DNA of 5,840 nt from Deltaproteobacteria bacterium. GTDB taxonomy: Bacteria > Desulfobacterota > DSM-4660 > Desulfatiglandales > B25-G16. A program made the position numbers and the translations under genes. Positions 1-5,840 of the stretch are shown here, one piece after another. The stretch is from positions 197,508-203,347 of the forward strand of contig CP070752.1 in assembly GCA_020348625.1 (NCBI GenBank), in the 5' to 3' direction. Every line of letters begins with the position of its first letter. The stretch's first letter is position 1. The notes below the pieces were generated by a model, which saw nothing but the letters and a program-made list of their open reading frames with translations, made no database searches and had not been told where the DNA came from.

Positions 1-37
1 GGCAAATGTCACTGGCACTTCACGTCCGGGCTTTCCA

Positions 38-43
38 TACAAT
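38..43 (+). promoter_or_regulatory. Candidate -10 element for the 6S-like RNA
   Basis: The hexamer TACAAT matches the sigma-70 -10 consensus at five of six positions. It would place the transcription start at about 49-51, which is where the 5' strand of the long rod-shaped RNA begins to pair with its 3' partner. No good -35 hexamer lies 16-18 bases upstream (GCACTT at 15-20 is poor), so the call rests on the -10 and on its position relative to the RNA structure. The agreement between the predicted start and the edge of the structure is the main support. Confidence 0.4.
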
Positions 44-47
44 AACC

Positions 48-248
48 GCTCTGCTGAGCATGGAGGTATCTTTTCTTGACTCTGTCCTCCCATGGTTCAG
101 AGGAGTGGTCGTTTCAAAACGGCGCACACAGGCTGCTACCTTAGTGCTAAGGCTTATGGGGCGGTGCGTCGGTTTGAAACGACCCTGTACGGGGCCTTGT
201 TTAGAGGGCAGAGCAAAAAAAGATATCTCCACGCTCTTTACTAGAGTG
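48..248 (+). ncRNA. ssrS: 6S RNA-like rod-shaped RNA (SsrS family candidate)
   Basis: What is seen: the segment folds into one long imperfect rod. The closing stem pairs 56-89 with 204-236 (31 pairs, broken by A60/C232, C75/A217 and a bulged A79). A central bubble follows, with 17 unpaired bases on the 5' side (90-106) and 19 on the 3' side (185-203). The upper stem pairs 107-118 with 173-184 (perfect 12 bp) and 120-127 with 164-171. An apical loop at 128-163 contains a small CCTTA/TAAGG hairpin. The ends may extend outward through 47-52 with 243-248. Three G-U wobbles (66/226, 85/208, 122/169) would be A-C mismatches on the other strand, so the + strand is the RNA. What is known: 6S RNA is about 160-200 nt, with closing stem, large central bubble and terminal stem, and it sequesters the housekeeping RNA polymerase holoenzyme in stationary phase. 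Length and architecture fit well. The family call is inferred from shape, not from a covariance-model match. Another structured RNA or a fossil inverted-repeat element remains possible. Exact ends are uncertain by several bases. Confidence 0.68.
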
Positions 249-401
249 AGCTTCTTAGGAGATCTAGCTCTCAAAGACGTATTCCTCAGAGGAAAAGAAG
301 CCTAGGGAAGATAGGTGTTGATTTCTTGCCTGTTGTTGACTAAACTAACAATGACACACAATTTCTTGAGTATCCCGTAGGCAATTGACAAAACCTCTAA
401 A
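249..401 (+). other. Leader between the 6S-like RNA and polA
   Basis: I see no credible gene here. A possible hairpin pairs 250-256 with 295-301 (GCTTCTT/AAGAAGC) and encloses a small TTCCT/AGGAA hairpin at 282-294. It is not followed by a T-run, so it is not a classical intrinsic terminator, and transcription from the upstream RNA promoter could continue into polA. The rest is A/T-richer sequence with weak promoter-like hexamers. Confidence 0.4.
318..346 (+). promoter_or_regulatory. Weak candidate promoter for polA
   Basis: TTGATT at 318-323 and TAAACT at 341-346 are separated by 17 bases, the ideal sigma-70 spacing. Each matches its consensus at four of six positions. Transcription would start near 353, giving a leader of roughly 50 bases before the polA ATG. 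A second -35-like TTGACT at 336-341 lacks a well-placed -10. polA could instead be read from the promoter of the upstream RNA. Confidence 0.28.
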
Positions 402-3080
402 ATGAAGAGCGGCGCAAAAACCATCTATCTTGTTGATGGCACTTCTTATATTCACCGAGCTTACCATGCAATAAGAAATCTCACCAATTCTCAGGGTCTC
501 CCCACTAATGCCATATTCGGTTTCACAAGGATGCTCGTCAAACTGCTCGACGAGAAAAACCCAGAGTTTGGGGCCGTGGCATTTGACGTAAAGGGTCCTA
601 CCTTTCGGCATGAGATTTTTGAGGATTATAAGGCAAACAGACCTCCTATGCCGGATGACATGGCAGTTCAGATCCCATTCATTAGGGAAATTGTTTATGG
701 ATTCAACCTCACGGTGTTGGAAAAACCGGGATATGAGGCCGATGATCTTATTGGAACCATCGCAAGATGGGGTGCGGACCAGGGTTTTCATATAGTCATC
801 GTGGGTGGAGACAAGGACTTCAGACAGATTTTATCGGAACATACGGTGATGTGGGACTCAATGAACGATAGGCTCACCGACTATGCTGTCATAAAACGGG
901 ACTATGGGATTGAACCTGAACAGATAACTGAGGTGATGGCACTCGCCGGGGATACATCAGATAATATCCCCGGTGTACCCGGCATAGGGGAAAAAACCGC
1001 CACCTCGCTCATACAACAATTTGCCTCCATAGAAAATCTCTTTGAAAACACCCATCGCATCACGAAACCAGCCCTGAGGAAGAACCTGGAGCAGTTCAAG
1101 GACCAGGCCCTTTTGAGCAAGAAACTCGTAACCATAAACAGCGCAGTTCCACTCGACGTGGGCATAGAAGATCTGAGGCTCAGGCAACCCCAAAAAAAGC
1201 GACTGGTAAAGGTCTTTCGCGAGCTGGAGTTCAAATCCCTTATAGACAGGTTCTCCGAACATGCCGAACTAACTAAGAAAGACTACCGGGTCATACTGAA
1301 CAAAGATGAACTCAATTCCCTCATAAAGGCAATACGCGAAAGGGGTATTGTCTGCCTTGACACTGAGACAACAAGTAAGAATCCTCTCGATGCTGCGTTG
1401 GTAGGCCTGTCCTTCTGTATCGAGCCTGGAACTGCGTTTTACGTGCCTTTGGGGCATACCGGTGATGGCTCAGAATGTCAAATGGATAGCAATGAAGCCT
1501 TGTCCATCTTAAAGAATATCCTGAGTGACGATAGCATCAAAAAGGTTGGCCAGAATATCAAATATGATGCTGAGGTGCTCGCTAGATATGCAATTACTCT
1601 GAATGGGATATCTTTCGATACCATGATTGCCTCCTATGTTATCGACCCTACCCTTCGGCAACATAACCTAGATTATTTGGCCCAACACTACCTGGGGTAC
1701 AAAATGGTCAGCTACAAGGAGGTAATGGATCACAAAAAGGACAAGGATTTTGCTTCCGTCGACATCCAGAGAGCCAAGGAATATTCCTGTGAGGATGCAG
1801 AGATAACCCTCCTGTTGAAATCTCTGATGGAGAAAAAACTCAAGGATAGTGATAATTATGCACTCTTTCAGGATTTAGAAATGAAGCTGATACCGGTCAT
1901 CATGGATATGGAGATGACCGGTATTAAGGTAGACGTGGATTTTTTTAAGACCATGTCGAAACACTTTGCGGATGAGCTTGTCTCCATCCAGAGCAGGGTT
2001 TTTAATCTGGCCGGAGAGACATTCAACATCAACTCCCCCCAGCAACTTGGGTATATCCTTTTTGACAAGCTCAAATTACCCGTCAAAAAAAAGACCAGAA
2101 AGAAGTCTGGATATTCGACGGACGTCGAGGTGCTTTCTGAGCTCGCAAATCTCCATGAGATACCATCCCTTCTTCTCCGTTTTCGGACCCTTACTAAGCT
2201 CAAATCAACCTACCTTGATGCCCTTATAAACCTCGCAAATCCAACGACGGGCAGGATCCACACCTCCTACAATCAGACAGTGACAGCAACGGGGAGGTTG
2301 AGCAGCAGCAACCCGAACCTTCAGAATATCCCGATTAGGACCGACGAAGGGAGGGAGATCAGAAAGGGTTTCATAGCTGAAGATGGCAAGCTTCTCCTCT
2401 CTGCCGATTACTCACAGATTGAACTGCGAGTTTTCGCCCACTATTCTGAAGACCCTGTTCTCTTGAACGCCTTTCAGAGGGGAGAGGACATCCATACAAG
2501 GACAGCTGCAGAGGTATTTGAGGTCGATTCAAAAATGGTTGCCCCCGAAATGCGCCGAATGGCCAAGACCATCAATTTCGGGATAATTTATGGCATGGGA
2601 CCTGTCAAATTAGCCAAGGAGCTCGATATAAGCAAGAAAATGGCTCAAGTATATCTTGATAATTACTACAAAAGGTATAGCGGTGTTAAGGACTTCAAAG
2701 AGAAAGTGCTATCCCAGGCAAGAAAAGATGGATATGTATCAACCCTGCTCAAAAGGAGAAGGTATTTACCGAACATGGCCAGTGAGAATGGAAATCTTCG
2801 TGGCGAGGCAGAAAGAGCCGCCATCAATACGCCCATTCAGGGCACAGCCGCCGATTTGATAAAACTGGCCATGATACGTATTAAAGAGAAGTTAAAGGGC
2901 GAGAAAATGGGTACGAAGATGTTGCTCCAGGTCCATGATGAGTTAGTCTTTGAGGTTCCCCACAAGGAGCTTGCTGCTGTAAGAACCTTGATAAAAGATG
3001 AAATGGAAGGTGCTTACCCCTTGAAGACACCCTTGAAGGTGGACATAAACTGGGGAAAGAACTGGGCAGAGGCTCATTAG
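402..3080 (+). CDS. polA: DNA polymerase I
   Basis: Complete 892-residue, three-domain DNA polymerase I. It removes RNA primers from Okazaki fragments and fills gaps during excision repair. The 5' nuclease (about 1-290) keeps its metal-binding acids D12, D62, E112, D114, D115, D137, D139, D184 and D187, and is followed by the helix-hairpin-helix around GVPGIGEKTA. The 3'-5' proofreading domain (about 300-490) keeps all exo motifs: D320 and E322 in LDTETTS, D389 in NIKYD, Y461 and D465 in YSCED. The polymerase domain has motif A with D669 (DYSQIELR), motif B with R718, K722 and F726, and motif C with H845, D846 and E847. F726 is at the position that gives strong dideoxynucleotide discrimination in the E. 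coli enzyme. Many bacterial PolA proteins have lost proofreading residues; this one has not. The ATG at 402 is the first ATG/GTG/TTG start after an in-frame TAG at 378-380, and the protein begins in register with the family. No clear Shine-Dalgarno sequence precedes it. The gene ends in TAG. Confidence 0.98.
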   Translation: MKSGAKTIYLVDGTSYIHRAYHAIRNLTNSQGLPTNAIFGFTRMLVKLLDEKNPEFGAVAFDVKGPTFRHEIFEDYKANRPPMPDDMAVQIPFIREIVYGFNLTVLEKPGYEADDLIGTIARWGADQGFHIVIVGGDKDFRQILSEHTVMWDSMNDRLTDYAVIKRDYGIEPEQITEVMALAGDTSDNIPGVPGIGEKTATSLIQQFASIENLFENTHRITKPALRKNLEQFKDQALLSKKLVTINSAVPLDVGIEDLRLRQPQKKRLVKVFRELEFKSLIDRFSEHAELTKKDYRVILNKDELNSLIKAIRERGIVCLDTETTSKNPLDAALVGLSFCIEPGTAFYVPLGHTGDGSECQMDSNEALSILKNILSDDSIKKVGQNIKYDAEVLARYAITLNGISFDTMIASYVIDPTLRQHNLDYLAQHYLGYKMVSYKEVMDHKKDKDFASVDIQRAKEYSCEDAEITLLLKSLMEKKLKDSDNYALFQDLEMKLIPVIMDMEMTGIKVDVDFFKTMSKHFADELVSIQSRVFNLAGETFNINSPQQLGYILFDKLKLPVKKKTRKKSGYSTDVEVLSELANLHEIPSLLLRFRTLTKLKSTYLDALINLANPTTGRIHTSYNQTVTATGRLSSSNPNLQNIPIRTDEGREIRKGFIAEDGKLLLSADYSQIELRVFAHYSEDPVLLNAFQRGEDIHTRTAAEVFEVDSKMVAPEMRRMAKTINFGIIYGMGPVKLAKELDISKKMAQVYLDNYYKRYSGVKDFKEKVLSQARKDGYVSTLLKRRRYLPNMASENGNLRGEAERAAINTPIQGTAADLIKLAMIRIKEKLKGEKMGTKMLLQVHDELVFEVPHKELAAVRTLIKDEMEGAYPLKTPLKVDINWGKNWAEAH

Positions 3081-3120
3081 ATTTGACAAAGTCCTGCCTC
3101 TGGGGATAAAAGGATTGATT

Positions 3121-3165
3121 TGGTGCGAGGAGGCACACTGGCTCCTCCAACGGAACCTTGCACCA
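3121..3165 (+). terminator. Stem-loop after polA, possible imperfect terminator
   Basis: TGGTGCGAGG (3121-3130) pairs with CCTTGCACCA (3156-3165), giving a 10-bp stem with one G-U wobble and a 25-base loop. An alternative inner pairing is GAGGAG (3127-3132) with CTCCTC (3142-3147). The downstream sequence is T/C-rich, with TTTT at 3175-3178 about ten bases after the stem rather than an immediate T-run. It sits about 40 bases past the polA stop and about 50 before the next start, so it could terminate polA, stabilise its mRNA end or act in the leader of the next gene. The stem is clear; the function is not. Confidence 0.42.
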
Positions 3166-3202
3166 TCCCTTTCAGTTTTCTCACAACACAAAGAAGTGGA
3201 AT

Positions 3203-3206
3203 AGGA
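3203..3206 (+). promoter_or_regulatory. Ribosome binding site of the activase gene
   Basis: AGGA ends seven bases before the ATG at 3214, a normal Shine-Dalgarno spacing. An in-frame TAG overlaps it at 3202-3204, so no upstream in-frame start is possible and the ATG at 3214 is well fixed. Confidence 0.7.
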
Positions 3207-3213
3207 ACGCAGC

Positions 3214-5840
3214 ATGGAGAATCTCTATATTGGCATTGATGCCGGTTCCGTTAGCATAAATGCGGTCGTGATGAACGACAGGAAAGAACTGGCCCACGAA
3301 CAGCCCTACAGGAGGCATTTCGGTGGCGTTGAGACAGCTGTCTTTGAGATCGTCAGCGAACTCTTCGATCGTTTCGGCCCGAACAGGATTAAGGCATTGT
3401 CCTTTACCGGAAATCACGGGAGCATAATAAGCGAACGGATCGGGGCATTTTATGAATTTGAATCTATTGCCCAAATTCTGGGTTCCGTGTTCTTGCAGCC
3501 TGACGTCCGCTCCATTATTAGCATGGGTGGGCAAGACACTGCTCTTTATCTCCTGAATCATCGGAATGACACATGGGAGTTGGAGGATTTCAACACAAAC
3601 GGCCCCTGTGCCTCCGGTACCGGATCTTTTATCGACCAACAGGCTGAAAGGTTGGCATCGTCTATCTACGGTAAGGAGTTCGAAGTATCAGAGGCCCATA
3701 TCACAAAGATCTTGCAAGATTTCATTGCATTGGGTCGAAAGAGCGATAATCCAGCCCGTGTTGCCTGTCGCTGTACCGTTTTTACAAAGTCAGACATGAT
3801 CCACCTTCAGAACAAGGGAGAAAAGCTGGAAGATATCATCGCCGGACTCCACGAGGGAAATGCATCCAATTACCTGAGCACCATTGTCTCTAATCGAGTG
3901 CTTGCCAGGCCGATACTGTTTATTGGTGGCCTTGCCCTGAATGAACTCCAGGTACAAGCATTCAAAGACCGTTTTCCCGAGCTTATCGTTCCCCAACATG
4001 TTACTTCTGTAGGTGCCATAGGGGTGGCCCTTCAGGCCATACAACTCGAAATAACCAATAAACCCGATCTGGCCGAGCTGAAATCATTGACGCATAAGAG
4101 AACATCCTCCTTTGTTTCGGCGCCGAGGCTCCAGCTAGAAAAGACGAATTTTCCCGCAGACAATGAGGTTCGTAAGCTCCAGCAGGCAGGTGAAAAGCTA
4201 CCGGTATACCTGGGGATCGATATCGGTTCAACAACCACTAAGTATGCCCTATTAAGTGAAGATCGCGAAATAGTGGACAAGGAATACCGTCAGACCATGG
4301 GCAAACCGATCGAGGTAACCCAAACCTTGTTAACCATATTACGGGATAGGGTCGGCGCTGTAATCGATATCAAGGGCGTTGCCACAACCGGCTCGGGCAG
4401 GATGGTCGTCGGTGATTTTCTTAACGCAGACCTGATTATCGACGAGATCACCGCCCATGCCCGGGGTGGGGTTCAAATTGACCCCCTTATCGACACCATT
4501 TTTGAAATAGGGGGTCAGGATAGCAAGTATATATCTGTTTCAAACACCCATCCCCTCGATTTTGACATGAACAAGGTATGCGCAGCCGGAACAGGGAGTT
4601 TTCTTCATGAATTGGCAAACAAGAACGGTATTAACATCGTCAACGAATTTCAAGAAATAGCCCTCTCTTCAGCAGATCCAATTAAGCTAACCGAGCGATG
4701 TACCGTGTTTATGGAATCTGACCTCGTATCCTATGCCCAAAAAGGTGCTCAGAAGAACGACCTCATCGCCGGCCTCTGTTATGCTATTGCCTATAACTAC
4801 TTGCACCGAGTCGTCGGCAACAAGAAGATAGGTAGCAGAATAATGTTTCTCGGAGGCCCTTCACTGAATAAGGCTATTGTTGCAGCCTTCGAGGCCGTAC
4901 TGAGAAAAGGTATCTTAATACCGAAACACCGGGAGGTGCTCGGTGCTTACGGAGCCGCTATCAGCATGCAGGAAATGATGGAAAAGGAAAAAAATGAAAA
5001 ATCTGCGTTTCGTGGCATCGATGAGGCAATCAACGACAGACTTAACTACAAAGAAACCGTATGCCACGCGGACCGGCAGTGCCATAATGAATGCAAACTG
5101 AAGATCTATAACTTTAGCGGCAGGAAAAGCATATGGGGTGGAGAATGCGGCCGCTATGAAGTGAGGGGGCAATACGGCGAAAAGAAAGAAGACTATTTCA
5201 AGACTCGAGATCTTCTCTGGAAAAAACATATGGAAGGTCTGTATTACGATCTGGGAGAATTGAAACGAGGCGCACAGGAGGATAGTAGGACCGTCTTCGA
5301 GGTTGATGGAAGGCCAACGGTCGGAATGCAGAGGGCCTTGTATACGTATCAGATGGCCCCGTTTTGGGCAAGCTTCTTTGACCACATCGGGCTGCGCCTG
5401 GTTTTGACGCCTGAGACAAATGATCGCATCTCAAAACTGGGCATCGAATCTATGACAACCGAGACCTGCTATCCAGTCAAGGTCTCGCACGGGCATGTCA
5501 TAGATCTCCTGGGAAAAACCCGATATCTCTTTCTCCCGAACATAATCGATCTTCCCACCCACGGGGATGAAAAAAATAACTTTTACTGCCCCATGGTTCA
5601 AGGCAACCAATACATGCTGAAGACGGCATTGGGCCTTAATGAGGGTGAGATCATAAATCCAACGGTTCACTTTAAATATCACCCCGATATCCTGAGCGTG
5701 GAACTCTACGAACAAATAGGTAAGACCTTCGGGCTCAGCCTGAGAAAGGTGAGGGAAGCGCTTGAGACTGCCTATGACAGACAACGGAGCTTCGAGCACG
5801 AAATGTACCGAAAAGGAGAGGATATCATTGCTTCCCTCAA
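3214..5840 (+). CDS. Tandem ASKHA-type CoA-dehydratase activase with DUF2229 region, 3' end beyond window
   Basis: Open from ATG to the right edge without a stop: 875 codons plus two bases, so the protein is C-terminally cut by the window. Related proteins are usually about 1,400 residues long. Module 1 (about 4-285) and module 2 (about 331-588) are both BcrA/BadF/BzdN/HgdC-type ATPases of the ASKHA fold. Members use ATP hydrolysis to push one electron from a bridging [4Fe-4S] cluster into 2-hydroxyacyl-CoA dehydratases or benzoyl-CoA reductases. Module 2 is canonical: phosphate loop GIDIGSTTTK (334-343), TGSGR (392-396), GGQDSK (433-438), C456 in CAAGTGSF and C496 in CTVF. Module 1 keeps GIDAGS (7-12), C132 in CASGTGSF and C187 in CTVF, with an extra C185, but has TGNHG (65-69) and GGQDTA (105-110). 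A cysteine cluster (C617, C623, C627, C645) follows. A DUF2229-like region begins near 700, with the VGMQRAL segment, ETCYPVK (C752) and FYCPMVQ (C792). The dehydratase-like C-terminal part expected in full-length relatives is not visible. No signal peptide or membrane segment is seen, so it is cytoplasmic. The true substrate enzyme cannot be told from this window. The family call is secure; the physiological role is inferred. Confidence 0.93.
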   Translation, partial: MENLYIGIDAGSVSINAVVMNDRKELAHEQPYRRHFGGVETAVFEIVSELFDRFGPNRIKALSFTGNHGSIISERIGAFYEFESIAQILGSVFLQPDVRSIISMGGQDTALYLLNHRNDTWELEDFNTNGPCASGTGSFIDQQAERLASSIYGKEFEVSEAHITKILQDFIALGRKSDNPARVACRCTVFTKSDMIHLQNKGEKLEDIIAGLHEGNASNYLSTIVSNRVLARPILFIGGLALNELQVQAFKDRFPELIVPQHVTSVGAIGVALQAIQLEITNKPDLAELKSLTHKRTSSFVSAPRLQLEKTNFPADNEVRKLQQAGEKLPVYLGIDIGSTTTKYALLSEDREIVDKEYRQTMGKPIEVTQTLLTILRDRVGAVIDIKGVATTGSGRMVVGDFLNADLIIDEITAHARGGVQIDPLIDTIFEIGGQDSKYISVSNTHPLDFDMNKVCAAGTGSFLHELANKNGINIVNEFQEIALSSADPIKLTERCTVFMESDLVSYAQKGAQKNDLIAGLCYAIAYNYLHRVVGNKKIGSRIMFLGGPSLNKAIVAAFEAVLRKGILIPKHREVLGAYGAAISMQEMMEKEKNEKSAFRGIDEAINDRLNYKETVCHADRQCHNECKLKIYNFSGRKSIWGGECGRYEVRGQYGEKKEDYFKTRDLLWKKHMEGLYYDLGELKRGAQEDSRTVFEVDGRPTVGMQRALYTYQMAPFWASFFDHIGLRLVLTPETNDRISKLGIESMTTETCYPVKVSHGHVIDLLGKTRYLFLPNIIDLPTHGDEKNNFYCPMVQGNQYMLKTALGLNEGEIINPTVHFKYHPDILSVELYEQIGKTFGLSLRKVREALETAYDRQRSFEHEMYRKGEDIIASL

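Noticed and set aside
13..18. TGGCAC resembling a sigma-54 -24 element
   Set aside because: The matching -12 element (TTGC-type) is absent at the required spacing; the sequence there is GTCC.
107..184. GTTTCAAAAC and GTTTGAAAC as CRISPR-like repeats
   Set aside because: They are inverted, not direct, occur once each and form the upper stem of the RNA. There is no repeat-spacer array and no cas gene.
107..184. Terminal inverted repeats of a small mobile element (MITE)
   Set aside because: The pairing continues outward with further stems around a bubble, no target-site duplication is evident, and the whole fits a structured RNA better.
6..305. 99-codon + strand open frame overlapping the rod-shaped RNA
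   Set aside because: It covers the paired RNA structure, has no ribosome binding site and no recognisable protein motif. A similar open frame exists on the opposite strand (20-274), as expected from a long inverted repeat.
385..390. Perfect TTGACA as a -35 element
   Set aside because: It lies 11 bases before the polA start codon, so its -10 would fall inside the coding sequence, where there is no -10-like hexamer.
345..791. 148-codon - strand open frame over the start of polA
   Set aside because: Antisense shadow of polA with no recognisable domain or ribosome binding site.
902..1262. Overlapping - strand open frames inside polA
   Set aside because: Shadows of the well-supported 5' nuclease coding region; their low-complexity composition is not protein-like.
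3181..3639. 152-codon - strand open frame over the start of the activase gene
   Set aside because: The + strand frame encodes clear ATPase motifs here, and the antisense product resembles no family I recognise.
4915..5799. - strand open frames of 122-156 codons near the right edge
   Set aside because: They lie entirely antisense to the activase gene, which carries conserved cysteine and DUF2229 motifs in this stretch.

Overview
The window looks like chromosomal DNA of an anaerobic bacterium. The best guess is a deltaproteobacterium-like (Desulfobacterota) or similar obligate anaerobe. The strongest hint is the long ATPase activator of the 2-hydroxyacyl-CoA dehydratase / benzoyl-CoA reductase type, a family known mainly from strict anaerobes. 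The lineage is an inference from gene content; there is no rRNA or other taxonomic marker.

Layout: bases 1-401 contain no convincing protein gene. They hold a long rod-shaped inverted-repeat structure at about 48-248. It has a closing stem of 31 pairs, a large asymmetric central bubble and an upper stem of 20 pairs with an apical loop. This is the architecture of 6S RNA (SsrS), the RNA that binds the housekeeping RNA polymerase holoenzyme by imitating an open promoter. A -10-like hexamer lies at the right distance upstream. A short leader with a weak candidate promoter follows. Then comes polA (402-3080), a complete DNA polymerase I with intact catalytic residues in the 5' nuclease, 3'-5' proofreading and polymerase domains. 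A 133-base gap holds a 10-bp stem-loop. A large gene then begins at 3214 with a good ribosome binding site and runs off the right edge (at least 875 codons). It encodes a tandem two-module ASKHA ATPase (BcrA/BadF/BzdN/HgdC type) followed by a cysteine cluster and a DUF2229-type region. This is the N-terminal part of the roughly 1,400-residue 'acyl-CoA dehydratase activase-related' proteins.

All features are on the + strand. There is no sign that polA and the activase gene work in one pathway: the first serves DNA repair and Okazaki fragment maturation, the second probably a radical or low-potential CoA-ester enzyme system, or is an orphan homologue. The two points most worth following are the 6S-like RNA directly upstream of polA, and the asymmetry between the two ATPase modules. 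Module 2 is canonical. Module 1 has altered nucleotide-site motifs but keeps the cluster-ligand cysteines.
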